From: RGIG5612 sp045598285
GTDB lineage: Bacteria > Bacillota > Clostridia > Lachnospirales > Lachnospiraceae
Length of the DNA stretch: 44,972 bases
Direction of reading: 5' to 3'
Assembly: GCA_045598285.1 (NCBI GenBank)
Contig: JAZLLU010000005.1
Location: 1-44,972, forward strand
Part shown: one piece after another, positions 22,833 through 31,331 of the stretch
Layout: every line of letters starts with the position of its first letter
Position numbering within the stretch: position 1 is the stretch's first letter
Notes under the pieces: generated by a model
What the model was told of the DNA's origin: nothing
The model's input: only the letters and a program-made list of their open reading frames with translations
Database searches by the model: none
Position numbers and translations under genes: made by a program

Positions 22833-22838
22833 ATATGT

Positions 22839-22868
22839 ATTATAACATAATAAAAAAACTGCGTACAA
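22839..22868 (-). promoter_or_regulatory. Promoter of the membrane protein gene, possible leaderless start
   Basis: TATAAT (22844-22839) lies six bases before the ATG at 22832. TTGTAC (22868-22863) is 18 bases upstream as a weak -35. The predicted start coincides with the A of the ATG. The -35 lies inside the groEL terminator stem. Confidence 0.5.
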
Positions 22869-22887
22869 TTTTGCCGTACGCAGTTTT
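22852..22887 (-). terminator. Intrinsic terminator of groES-groEL
   Basis: A 12-bp perfect stem (22876-22887 with 22855-22866) and a 9-base loop are followed by a T run on the minus strand. It sits 23 bases after the groEL stop. Confidence 0.93.
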
Positions 22888-22909
22888 ATTATTTAATGAA
22901 TACTAATTA

Positions 22910-24541
22910 TTACATCATTCCCATTCCACCCATGCCAGGTGCACCAGCAGGCATTGGAGGAAGAGGCTCTTTAATATCCGCAACAACTGCTTCAGTTGTA
23001 AGATATGTGCTAGCTACACTAGTAGCATTTTGAAGAGCACTTCTAGTAACCTTAACAGGGTCTAAGATACCAGCTTTAACCATCTCAACATATTCACCAG
23101 TAAGAGCATTAAATCCTGTACCATCTTTAGATTCTTTAACTTTATTAACGATTACGCTGCCTTCTAAACCTGCGTTAGAAGCGATAACATATAATGGAGC
23201 CTCTAAAGCTTTGATAACGATTTCAGCACCAGTCTTCTCGTCACCTTCTAATCCTTCGCAAGCTTTTTTAACTTTATCAATTGCGTGAATATAAGCACTA
23301 CCACCACCAGCGATAATACCCTCTTCAACTGCTGCCTTAGTAGCTGCAAGAGCGTCTTCCATACGAAGTTTCTTCTCTCTCATTTCAGTTTCAGTTGCAG
23401 CACCAACTTTGATAACAGCAACGCCACCAGAAAGTTTAGCAAGACGTTCTTGTAATTTTTCTCTATCATAATCAGAAGATGTAGTTTCAATCTGTGATTT
23501 AATAAGAGCGATTCTACCAGCAATTTCTTTTTTAGATCCAGCGCCATCAACAATAATAGTATTGTCTTTGTCAACCTTAACGCTCTTAGCACGTCCACAC
23601 ATTTGCATTGTAGTATCTTTAAGTTCAAGACCTAATTCTTCAGAAATAACTTGTCCACCAGTAAGAATAGCAATATCCTTAAGCATTTCTTTTCTTCTAT
23701 CGCCATATCCCGGAGCCTTAACAGCACATACATTGAATGTACCACGAAGTTTATTTACGATTAAAGTTGTAAGAGCTTCACCTTCAATATCCTCCGCGAT
23801 AATTAAAAGTTTAGAACCAGTCTTAACAACTTCCTCTAACAATGGAAGAACATCTTGGATAACTGAAATCTTTTTATCAGTGATAAGAATATAAGCATCA
23901 TCTAATTCAGCTTGCATCTTCTCAAGGTCAGTGCAAAGGTAAGCAGAAATATAACCACGGTCAAATTGCATACCTTCAACAAGGTCAAGTTCAGTCTCCA
24001 TAGTCTTAGACTCTTCTATAGTAATAACACCATCATTAGTAACTTTTTCCATAGCATCAGCAACCAACTCGCCAACACCATCATCGCCAGCAGAAATAGC
24101 CGCTACTCTAGCGATTTGTTCTTTACCTTTAACCTTAGAGCTCATCTTTACTAAAGCTTCAACAGCAGCGTCACATGCAGCGCTCATACCTTTACGAAGA
24201 ATAATAGGGTTAGCACCAGCTGCTAAGTTCTTACCACCTTCACCAATCATAGCCTGAGCTAAAACAGTAGCTGTAGTAGTACCATCACCAGCAACATCAT
24301 TAGTCTTAGCTGCAACTTCACGAACGAGTTGTGCGCCCATGTTTTCAAAAGCATCTTCAAATTCAATTTCTTTTGCTATTGTAACACCGTCATTAGTAAT
24401 CAATGGACCACCATAAGCTTTGCCAAGAACAACATTTCTACCTTTAGGTCCTAAAGTAACCTTAACAGTATTAGCTAATTGATCAACGCCTTTACCTAAA
24501 GCTTCTCTAGCTTCTGCGCCGTATTTAATTTCTTTTGCCAT
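22910..24541 (-). CDS. groEL: Chaperonin GroEL
   Basis: The 60-kDa chaperonin, which folds proteins inside its double ring with GroES. 543 aa. Signature parts: KVTLGPKGRNVVL (ATP site), GDGTTTATVLAQA, EGMQFDRGYISAYL, AAVEEGIIAGGGSA, and the C-terminal Gly/Met tail (GAPGMGGMGMM). The ATG follows an AGGAGG site, 15 bases after groES. It is co-transcribed with groES under CIRCE/HrcA control and ends before a strong terminator. Confidence 0.99.
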   Translation of the reverse strand: MAKEIKYGAEAREALGKGVDQLANTVKVTLGPKGRNVVLGKAYGGPLITNDGVTIAKEIEFEDAFENMGAQLVREVAAKTNDVAGDGTTTATVLAQAMIGEGGKNLAAGANPIILRKGMSAACDAAVEALVKMSSKVKGKEQIARVAAISAGDDGVGELVADAMEKVTNDGVITIEESKTMETELDLVEGMQFDRGYISAYLCTDLEKMQAELDDAYILITDKKISVIQDVLPLLEEVVKTGSKLLIIAEDIEGEALTTLIVNKLRGTFNVCAVKAPGYGDRRKEMLKDIAILTGGQVISEELGLELKDTTMQMCGRAKSVKVDKDNTIIVDGAGSKKEIAGRIALIKSQIETTSSDYDREKLQERLAKLSGGVAVIKVGAATETEMREKKLRMEDALAATKAAVEEGIIAGGGSAYIHAIDKVKKACEGLEGDEKTGAEIVIKALEAPLYVIASNAGLEGSVIVNKVKESKDGTGFNALTGEYVEMVKAGILDPVKVTRSALQNATSVASTYLTTEAVVADIKEPLPPMPAGAPGMGGMGMM

Positions 24542-24556
24542 CTTTATTGCCTCCTA

Positions 24557-24829
24557 TTATTTAACGATTGCAAGAATATCATCGTGACGAACGATAACAA
24601 ATTCTTCATCACCGATTTTAACTTCTGTTCCTGCATATCTAGAATAAATTACATAATCATTTTTCTTAACAGTCATTTTAACGTCATCAGTACCAGGTCC
24701 AACTTCAACAACTACAGCCTGTTGTGGTTTTTCCTGTGCCTGTCCAGGTAATACAATACCTGATGCTGTCTTTTCTTCAGCTTCTAATTGTTTAAGTACA
24801 ACTCTGTCTCCTAATGGAACTAACTTCAT
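24557..24829 (-). CDS. groES: Co-chaperonin GroES
   Basis: The 10-kDa lid of GroEL. I chose the ATG at 24829, because AGGAGG sits eight bases upstream and the protein then starts MKLVPLGDRVVLKQ as in the family (90 aa). A TTG-type extension to 24847 would overlap the binding site. The mobile loop TASGIVLPGQAQEKPQ is present. First gene of the heat-shock operon, with CIRCE 23-49 bases upstream. Confidence 0.98.
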   Translation of the reverse strand: MKLVPLGDRVVLKQLEAEEKTASGIVLPGQAQEKPQQAVVVEVGPGTDDVKMTVKKNDYVIYSRYAGTEVKIGDEEFVIVRHDDILAIVK

Positions 24830-24851
24830 TTCAAATTCCTCCTTCAAATTA

Positions 24852-24878
24852 TTAGCACTCTATCTCATTGAGTGCTAA
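24852..24878. promoter_or_regulatory. CIRCE operator (HrcA binding site)
   Basis: TTAGCACTC, 9 bases, then GAGTGCTAA: a perfect match to the CIRCE consensus. A TATAAT box (24891-24886, minus strand) lies just upstream, so HrcA bound here would block groES-groEL transcription until heat shock. Confidence 0.97.
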
Positions 24879-24899
24879 ACTTATTATTATATTACTCTA

Positions 24900-25766
24900 T
24901 CATTTTGAGTTTTGCAAGACTTTTTTAGAATTATTTTGAGCATAAATAAATAGGTACTGTTGCGCAAACCCACCATATTCTCCAAATTTATCCTTTCCAA
25001 AAGCCTCAATTACGTCCTTATCTGTATCTTTATGGAAATATAAATCTTCCATAATCCTCTTAATCCAAACATCAACAGGAAATGCATTCGTAAATCCAAG
25101 CCCAAACAAAAGCACGCAATTAGCCACTTTATCGCCTACCCCTTTAATCGAAATAAGCTTTGCCTTAGCCTCCTCATAACTCATGCCAGAGAGCTTGCTG
25201 CCAACAATTTCCTTTGAAACTAGCTTATCCACAGCATCTTTTAAGTAAGGAGCACGAAATCCTACCTTCAAGTCCCTAAAATCCGCCTCAGAAAGCCCAT
25301 TTAAGGCCTTAAGAGATGGAAAGGCATAATAAGTCTTCCCATCAACAACTCCCGCCTTTTTGCCATATGTTTCGCAAATTCGCCTAACAATCTGCTTAAT
25401 ATTCGTTATGTTTTTATTTTGCGAAATAATAAAAGAAATTAAAGTCTCAACAAAGTCCTGCTTTAGAATATGAATTCCATAATACTCCTCAATAATCGGT
25501 CTTAAGTTATTATCCGCCTTAATTATATTTCTTTTAATTTTAGCGTAGTCATTATCAAGATCGAAATAAGGAATCCAAATCTTTTCAACTTCTTCTTCGT
25601 TCGCATTTTCAAAGATAATTTCGTCTTTAATTTGCCTAACATGTACCGCCCGATTAAAAGCTATTACGACAAAACTTCCATCAGATAGCCTTTCAAAGTT
25701 AAAGCACTGACCGCATTCTAAAGTTTGAGCAAGATTAAAATTTTTTACTTTCATAATCACATTCAA
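24900..25766 (-). CDS. ogg: 8-oxoguanine DNA glycosylase / AP lyase (OGG1-like)
   Basis: About 284-288 aa: an N-terminal OGG_N domain (LAQTLECGQCFNFERLSDGS, matching the eukaryotic DLxxTLxxGQxF start) and a C-terminal HhH-GPD domain. The helix-hairpin-helix is ISIKGVGDKVANCVLLFGLG, with the catalytic lysine in GDKVAN, and the catalytic aspartate is in AFPVDVWIKRIM. It removes 8-oxoguanine from DNA. Starts at ATG 25754, GTG 25760 or TTG 25766 are all possible, and none has a clear ribosome-binding site. It lies between the ftsZ terminator and the groES promoter, and its last codons overlap the likely groES -35 region. Confidence 0.88.
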   Translation of the reverse strand: MNVIMKVKNFNLAQTLECGQCFNFERLSDGSFVVIAFNRAVHVRQIKDEIIFENANEEEVEKIWIPYFDLDNDYAKIKRNIIKADNNLRPIIEEYYGIHILKQDFVETLISFIISQNKNITNIKQIVRRICETYGKKAGVVDGKTYYAFPSLKALNGLSEADFRDLKVGFRAPYLKDAVDKLVSKEIVGSKLSGMSYEEAKAKLISIKGVGDKVANCVLLFGLGFTNAFPVDVWIKRIMEDLYFHKDTDKDVIEAFGKDKFGEYGGFAQQYLFIYAQNNSKKVLQNSK

Positions 25767-25791
25767 TAAAAAGGACCGGCCTTGCCGGTCC
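25765..25791 (-). terminator. Intrinsic terminator after ftsZ
   Basis: GGACCGGC (25773-25780) pairs with GCCGGTCC (25784-25791) over a 3-base loop, with TTTTTATT following on the minus strand. It ends the division cluster 14 bases after ftsZ. Confidence 0.93.
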
Positions 25792-25804
25792 CTAAACTAC
25801 TTAA

Positions 25805-27112
25805 TTATTTTTTCTTAAGGAAATCAGGAACTGAAAGATTTTGTTCCGGAATTGAAGGTTTTGGTTGTCTAGGAACATTAAATCTTAGTTCTGGTTTTTC
25901 ATTGCCACGAGGTGGCATAGGACGACCAGGTTGACCTCCTTGTTGACCCTGAGGCATTCTAGGTTGTGGATGATTCTGGCCACCAAGCGCAGGTCTACCC
26001 TGAGGCCCACCTTGCGAAGGCATACCTGGACGTTGAGGTCCCGGAGCACCCTTAGAGCCATCTGGGCGAACAACAAACTGCTTTTCAACAGCACCTTGTG
26101 GCTGTGATTGTGGCTTAAAGTTTTTATTCATTTGAGCAGCTGGGTTAGAAACTCTAACTGCACTATCGTTAATACCAGTAGCAATAACAGTAATAGTACA
26201 AGTATCTACAGGTTGCTCTTGATAATTTGCACCGAAGATAATATTTGCACCGTCACCAGCAAGATCTTGAACATAAGAAGCAGCATCATTAGCTTCCATA
26301 AGGGAAATATCACCAGAAATATTGATGATTACATGTGATGCACCTCTAATATTAGTTTCAAGAAGTGGAGATGTAACAGCAAGTTTAACAGCTTCTTCAG
26401 CTTTATCTTCGCCTGTTCCAGTACCAATACCAATATGAGCAATACCCTTATTAAGCATAACAGTACGAACATCAGCAAAGTCTAAGTTAATAAGAGCTGG
26501 GATATTGATAAGGTCTGTGATACCTGTAACAGCTTGTTGCAAAACTTCATCAGCTTTCTTAAAAGCATCTTCTATAGAAGTACGTCTATCTACTAACTCA
26601 AGCAATTTATCGTTAGGAATAACAATCAAAGTATCAGCAACTTCTTTAAGTCTTTCGATACCCATAATTGCATTATTCATACGAGTCTTGTTTTCAAATT
26701 TAAAAGGTTTTGTAACGATACCTACTGTAAGGATATCCATCTCCTTAGCAATCTTAGCAATAACAGGAGCTGCACCAGTTCCAGTTCCACCACCCATACC
26801 ACATGTGATGAAAACCATATCAGCACCAGCCAAAGCTTTTTGAATCATTTCAATACTTTCTTCAGCAGCTTTTTGGCCAATTTCAGGTTGTGCGCCAGCG
26901 CCTAATCCTTTAGTGATTTTTTCACCTATTTGAATAGTAACCGGTGCTTTAGAAACTTTAAGAACTTGCTGCTCAGTATTAACAGCAATGAATTCTACAA
27001 GTTGAACGCCTGACTCTAACATTCTATTTACAGCATTGTTTCCAGCTCCACCGACGCCAACAACGACGATACGAGCTCCTTTTACATACTCATTGTATTC
27101 AAACCCAGACAT
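25805..27112 (-). CDS. ftsZ: Cell division protein FtsZ
   Basis: The tubulin-like GTPase that forms the division ring. 435 aa. It has the N-terminal GTPase domain (VVGVGGAGNNAVNRM and the signature GGGTGTGAAP, the T7 loop NLDFADVRTVM), a C-terminal domain to about residue 320, and then a long linker. The linker, about 330-415, is rich in Gly/Pro/Gln/Arg (GPQRPGMPSQGGPQ and similar) and collagen-like in composition. The conserved C-terminal peptide IPEQNLSVPDFLKKK binds division partners. The AAGGGA site precedes the ATG. It has its own promoter after ftsQ and a strong terminator. Confidence 0.98.
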   Translation of the reverse strand: MSGFEYNEYVKGARIVVVGVGGAGNNAVNRMLESGVQLVEFIAVNTEQQVLKVSKAPVTIQIGEKITKGLGAGAQPEIGQKAAEESIEMIQKALAGADMVFITCGMGGGTGTGAAPVIAKIAKEMDILTVGIVTKPFKFENKTRMNNAIMGIERLKEVADTLIVIPNDKLLELVDRRTSIEDAFKKADEVLQQAVTGITDLINIPALINLDFADVRTVMLNKGIAHIGIGTGTGEDKAEEAVKLAVTSPLLETNIRGASHVIINISGDISLMEANDAASYVQDLAGDGANIIFGANYQEQPVDTCTITVIATGINDSAVRVSNPAAQMNKNFKPQSQPQGAVEKQFVVRPDGSKGAPGPQRPGMPSQGGPQGRPALGGQNHPQPRMPQGQQGGQPGRPMPPRGNEKPELRFNVPRQPKPSIPEQNLSVPDFLKKK

Positions 27113-27152
27113 ATCAAAATAGTCCCTTCTAAAATATATTTCTTCTTTTAAT

Positions 27153-27181
27153 ATAGTATCTTTATTTTAGCAAAATTTCAA
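27153..27181 (-). promoter_or_regulatory. ftsZ promoter
   Basis: TTGAAA (27181-27176), 17 bases, TACTAT (27158-27153) on the minus strand. The predicted start is about 35 bases before the ftsZ ATG. It lets ftsZ be expressed above the level of the upstream cluster. Confidence 0.75.
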
Positions 27182-27219
27182 CATAAACTTAAAAATTGGA
27201 AAAAATATTTTTTTAATTT

Positions 27220-27768
27220 TTAATTTTTTTTGAACGTGTAACCAGCGTTATTTTCGCTCAAAACGCTCATATCCAAAGTACCATCTAAGTCCTTCAAATT
27301 ATTATAAAAATCACGCAAATCTCTAATTTTTTCTTCGGTATTTTCTTCTTTGCCAAACAATATTTTTACTTTTTTTACATAAATTGATGCCGTCTTATCT
27401 GACGAAATATAAACCTTATCTAAACTCATAGAACTTTTTCTAAAATTATCAATAATTTTCAAAGCATACTTATACTCTTTTTTTTCAATTGGTACAATTT
27501 TTTCGCCAATGACAATACTCTTATATGAAATCCCAGCAATTTCAGAAAGATTAGTAGGTTTTTCACTAGAGCTTGAGATGACAAAATCATCATTTGAAAT
27601 AAGCATATAAGAATCCATATACTTAACATAACAAATAGGTTTCTTAGTGCTAGTTATTTGTTTGCTATCGTTTAGATTAATTTTTATAACGCCAGTTAAA
27701 AACAAAATACAAAAAACAATAAGTGCTGCTGCAATTGTTATAACGGCAATAATTCCTTTTCTTTTCAT
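27220..27768 (-). CDS. ftsQ: FtsQ/DivIB-like division protein without a POTRA domain
   Basis: 182 aa: a short basic N-terminus, one transmembrane helix (about residues 6-26), then about 150 outside residues. The part KPICYVKYMDSYMLISNDDF, followed by an IAGISYKS turn and KYALKIIDNFRKSSMSLDKVY, matches the beta domain of DivIB/FtsQ. The POTRA domain normally found between helix and beta domain (about 70 residues) is missing, as the beta domain starts about 20 residues after the membrane. The position between ftsW and ftsZ supports the call. It starts three bases after ftsW ends. Confidence 0.75.
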   Translation of the reverse strand: MKRKGIIAVITIAAALIVFCILFLTGVIKINLNDSKQITSTKKPICYVKYMDSYMLISNDDFVISSSSEKPTNLSEIAGISYKSIVIGEKIVPIEKKEYKYALKIIDNFRKSSMSLDKVYISSDKTASIYVKKVKILFGKEENTEEKIRDLRDFYNNLKDLDGTLDMSVLSENNAGYTFKKN

Positions 27769-27771
27769 ATC

Positions 27772-28971
27772 CTATAAAAAAGTTGCTGGATTTCTATTTT
27801 TTTCTTTCTGATAATATTTATTTCTTTTTTCAACATCAACTTTTATAACTTCCTGATTTCTTCCAATCCCAAGGACCAATCCTACTTCAATTAATAAGAA
27901 CAAAATCGCACTACCACCATAACTTATAAATGGAAGTGGAACACCCGTGTTAGGAAGCAAGTTCGTTACAACAGCCAAGTTTATTAACGTTTGAACACCT
28001 ATATGAGCTGAAACGCCCACAACGATAGATTTTGCATAAATATCCGTTGTGTTATCAAATATTTTTTTCATTCTCCATAAAAGCAAAACAAAAAGTGCCA
28101 TAAGGAACAAAGCACCTACAAGTCCCAACTCCTCGCAAATAATGGAAAAGATCATATCGTTTTCGCTTTCAGGAACAAAACCCAATTTTTGAGTTCCTTG
28201 TCCAAGGCCTTTTCCAATAATTCCACCAGAACCTATAGCATAAAGTCCTTGAGTAATTTGATAACCAATGCTTTCTGAATATTTATCAAGATGAAGCCAA
28301 GCTTCAATTCTTTGCATTTTACTAGCTTTAAGAAATACATAACCAACGCCAATAGCTACAATGCCTATCGCCGTAAATAATAAATATTTTGACTTCGGAC
28401 ATGTAACGAGAATCATTAAAAATCCCATTGCTAAAATAATAATGGCAGTTCCCAAATCATCTGTAACAATTGCCGTTAATGCAGCACCAACAATGCATCC
28501 TGCAACAATAAAAATATATGGAACTATCTCATTTATTTTATCTTTTAAGTTTGAAATCATTAATGCCGTAAAAAGAATTATTGCGACCTTTAAAATTTCT
28601 GAAGGTTGGACAGTTGTAAATCCAAAATCAAGCCATCTTTTAGCGCCATGACTAGAATATCCTAACGGAGAAAGAATCAAAAGCACAGCAACAACTGACA
28701 CAATAAAAATCGGTGTAGCAAACTTTTTTAAAAACTTATACGGAATAAAAGAAGTTGCAAACATAATGGCAAGTCCAGCAATAGAAAAAATCAACTGCCT
28801 AAGAACATAATAATAAGGTTCTTTTTGCTCGATAGTAGCATTATATGAGCTCGCACTATAAAGCATCAAAAGTCCATACGCAATAAGTAAGACTACAATA
28901 CCAATCATCGCCCAATCAAACTTGCCATAAGCTCTCTCTTCAACTGTCTTTTTAGCAATAGGTCTTTTCAT
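27772..28971 (-). CDS. ftsW: SEDS-family peptidoglycan glycosyltransferase FtsW
   Basis: 399 aa, about ten transmembrane helices. It polymerises lipid II at the septum together with the class B PBP. SEDS motifs are visible: AKRWLDFGFTTVQPSEILKV, YQITQGLYAIGSGGIIGKG, FVPESENDMIFSIICEELG with the catalytic aspartate, and PFISYGGSAILFLL. The ATG overlaps the murD stop (TAATG). Location in the dcw cluster favours FtsW over RodA. Confidence 0.94.
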   Translation of the reverse strand: MKRPIAKKTVEERAYGKFDWAMIGIVVLLIAYGLLMLYSASSYNATIEQKEPYYYVLRQLIFSIAGLAIMFATSFIPYKFLKKFATPIFIVSVVAVLLILSPLGYSSHGAKRWLDFGFTTVQPSEILKVAIILFTALMISNLKDKINEIVPYIFIVAGCIVGAALTAIVTDDLGTAIIILAMGFLMILVTCPKSKYLLFTAIGIVAIGVGYVFLKASKMQRIEAWLHLDKYSESIGYQITQGLYAIGSGGIIGKGLGQGTQKLGFVPESENDMIFSIICEELGLVGALFLMALFVLLLWRMKKIFDNTTDIYAKSIVVGVSAHIGVQTLINLAVVTNLLPNTGVPLPFISYGGSAILFLLIEVGLVLGIGRNQEVIKVDVEKRNKYYQKEKNRNPATFL

Positions 28972-30326
28972 TAAAGTTCTAAAACAAACTCCTTAAACAT
29001 TTCTCCGCGTTGTTCGTAATTTTTAAACTGACCCCAACTAGCACATGCAGGCGAAAGCAAAACGCACTCACCTTCTTTTGCTAACAACGAAGCCTCTTTA
29101 ACAGCTTCTTTTAAATCTTTACACATATGAACATTAGTAAATCCGCATTCAAATGCGCATGTCTTTATTTTTTCAGCCGTTTGACCGATTAAAACCATGT
29201 CCTTAATTTTTCCTTTAAATCCATTAATCCAATCAGTAAAATCAGCGCCCTTATCATATCCACCGGCAATCAAAACTGTTTTAGCAGGCATCGAATCAAC
29301 CGCCTTCGCAGCTGCATCAGCATTCGTACCTTTAGAATCGTTATAGTATTTAACTCCGCCTTTTGTTGCTACATACTCTATTCTATGTTCGACTGCCTTA
29401 AAATTTCTAACGACATCTCTTATCGTTTCAAGTTCAATCCCAAACAAGATAGCTATCGCACACGCAGCCATAACATTTTCAACATTATGATTTCCTAAAA
29501 GATTCATATCGTATCTATTAATAATTTTTTCGGTACATGTTCCGTCAGAATAAACTATTGTTTCACCATCAAGATAAATACCCTTTTTTAGTTTATGTTT
29601 AAGTGAAAAATAAAATACACCAGGCACAATATCATTTGCTAATTCTCTTAAATATTCATCATCGTAATTTATTACACATGTTTCGCTTGGAGTTTGGTTT
29701 TTACTAATAAGCAATTTAGTTTTAGCATAATTTTCAAAACTACCATGTCTGTCTAAGTGATCAGGTGTAATATTTAATACTGCACTTACTTCTGGGTGAA
29801 AATCATAAATTGATTCAAGTTGAAAACTTGAAATTTCAGCAACGATTACGTCGCTATTTGTCGTTTGATTAGCAATTGATGCAAAACTAGTTCCTATATT
29901 TCCAACAACAAAAACTTTATCAAAATAAGCCTTGAAAATTTCGCCTGTAAGAGCTGTAGTCGTCGTCTTTCCATTAGTTCCTGTTATTGCTGCAAGACGA
30001 CCTTTTTTAATAAGATAAGCGATTTCTATTTCTCCAATAACATGAACGCCTGAATCTTTTGCCATTTGAACAAAAAAATCATTAATAGATATTCCAGGGC
30101 TTAACACTAAAATATCAATATTCTTAAAATCCTCGGCCTTTAAGTTGCCTTTAATAACTTTTGCTTTATTAACAAGATCTAATTCTTCTAGAAGTGCACA
30201 CTCGTCTAATTCTTCATTAGCGTCATATAAAGTAATGTCGCATCCTTCATTTTTCAAAAGATGCGCTACACCCTTGCCACTTATTCCCATTCCAAAAATC
30301 ATAATAGATTTATTTTTTAATTCCAT
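28971..30326 (-). CDS. murD: UDP-N-acetylmuramoyl-L-alanine:D-glutamate ligase
   Basis: MurD adds D-glutamate to UDP-MurNAc-Ala in the cytoplasm. 451 aa, usual size. It has an N-terminal Rossmann part (IMIFGMGISGKGVAHLL), the ATP loop AAITGTNGKTTTTALTG, SSFQLESIYDFHPEV, NITPDHLDRHGSFENYA, and the C-terminal YYNDSKGTNADAAAKAVD and LIAGGYDKGADF. It overlaps ftsW by one base and follows mraY by 13 bases. The other Mur ligases are not in the window. Confidence 0.97.
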   Translation of the reverse strand: MELKNKSIMIFGMGISGKGVAHLLKNEGCDITLYDANEELDECALLEELDLVNKAKVIKGNLKAEDFKNIDILVLSPGISINDFFVQMAKDSGVHVIGEIEIAYLIKKGRLAAITGTNGKTTTTALTGEIFKAYFDKVFVVGNIGTSFASIANQTTNSDVIVAEISSFQLESIYDFHPEVSAVLNITPDHLDRHGSFENYAKTKLLISKNQTPSETCVINYDDEYLRELANDIVPGVFYFSLKHKLKKGIYLDGETIVYSDGTCTEKIINRYDMNLLGNHNVENVMAACAIAILFGIELETIRDVVRNFKAVEHRIEYVATKGGVKYYNDSKGTNADAAAKAVDSMPAKTVLIAGGYDKGADFTDWINGFKGKIKDMVLIGQTAEKIKTCAFECGFTNVHMCKDLKEAVKEASLLAKEGECVLLSPACASWGQFKNYEQRGEMFKEFVLEL

Positions 30327-30339
30327 TGGCTTTTACTTC

Positions 30340-31299
30340 CTAAATAAAATATAAACCTAAAAAAGCAACTATGCACAATATAAAGGTTACAAGTGAAAAA
30401 ACTGTTACCACTTTAACCTCGCTCCATCCACCAAGTTCATAATGATGATGAATAGGCGCCATTCTAAAAATACGTTTTCCATGTGTTAACTTAAAATATC
30501 CAACCTGTAAAATTACAGAAATTATTTCAACTAAATAAATAAATGCAACCAAAATTAAAAATATAGGCATCTTGAGCACATAAGCTTCAGCCGCAACAAA
30601 TCCACCTATCGCTAAGCTGCCAGTATCGCCCATAAAAATTTTGGCAGGATAATGATTGTAGATAAGAAAAGCTATCAAAGCACCAAGCATTGCCAATGAA
30701 GCCGAATCAAATTTTTGATTAACAATAAAATATGCCACAAACATAAATACGCTAATAACGATTGTCACGCTAGAAGCTAAACCATCAAGCCCATCTGTGA
30801 AGTTCGCTCCATTAACTGTACCTAAAATTGCAAATACAGAAATAGGATAAAACCATCCCTTAAGATCAACCTCTCCTAAAAAAGGAATAATAGTTGTGGT
30901 ACCACCTTCAGTAAACTGAGAAATATAAACAATAAGCATAACTGTAAAAATAATTTGCAATCCAATTTTTTGCCATGCTTTAAGTCCTTCGCTTTGAGCT
31001 TTTTTAATTTTTAAGAAATCATCAAAAAAACCAATCAATGCAAAAAGAAAAGTAAAAACCATAACCGGCAATGCTTCTAAGCCAAAAGGCAAGAAAAGTG
31101 CAGTTGCCACTAAAAACCCAATTACAATTACCACGCCACCCATAGTTGGGATTCCATCTTTTTTAAGATGCGCCTCTGGGCCTTCTTCTCTAACATGCTG
31201 TCCAAACTTAAGTCTTCTCAAAATCGGAATAGCAATCGGAAAAAGAATAACTCCAATCAAAAAACTTATTGCAACTGAAAGTAAAATATACCAGTTCAT
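30340..31299 (-). CDS. mraY: Phospho-N-acetylmuramoyl-pentapeptide transferase
   Basis: MraY makes lipid I from UDP-MurNAc-pentapeptide and undecaprenyl phosphate. 319 aa, about ten transmembrane helices. Motifs: KKDGIPTMGGVVIV near the N-terminus, FFDDFLKIKK with the catalytic aspartates, NGANFTDGLDGLASS, and FMGDTGSLAIGG with the C-terminal histidine cluster APIHHHYELGGWSE. AGGAAG precedes the ATG. Confidence 0.98.
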   Translation of the reverse strand: MNWYILLSVAISFLIGVILFPIAIPILRRLKFGQHVREEGPEAHLKKDGIPTMGGVVIVIGFLVATALFLPFGLEALPVMVFTFLFALIGFFDDFLKIKKAQSEGLKAWQKIGLQIIFTVMLIVYISQFTEGGTTTIIPFLGEVDLKGWFYPISVFAILGTVNGANFTDGLDGLASSVTIVISVFMFVAYFIVNQKFDSASLAMLGALIAFLIYNHYPAKIFMGDTGSLAIGGFVAAEAYVLKMPIFLILVAFIYLVEIISVILQVGYFKLTHGKRIFRMAPIHHHYELGGWSEVKVVTVFSLVTFILCIVAFLGLYFI

Positions 31300-31331
31300 A
31301 TTTCTTCCTACCCTTTATCTTTTAAGAAATT

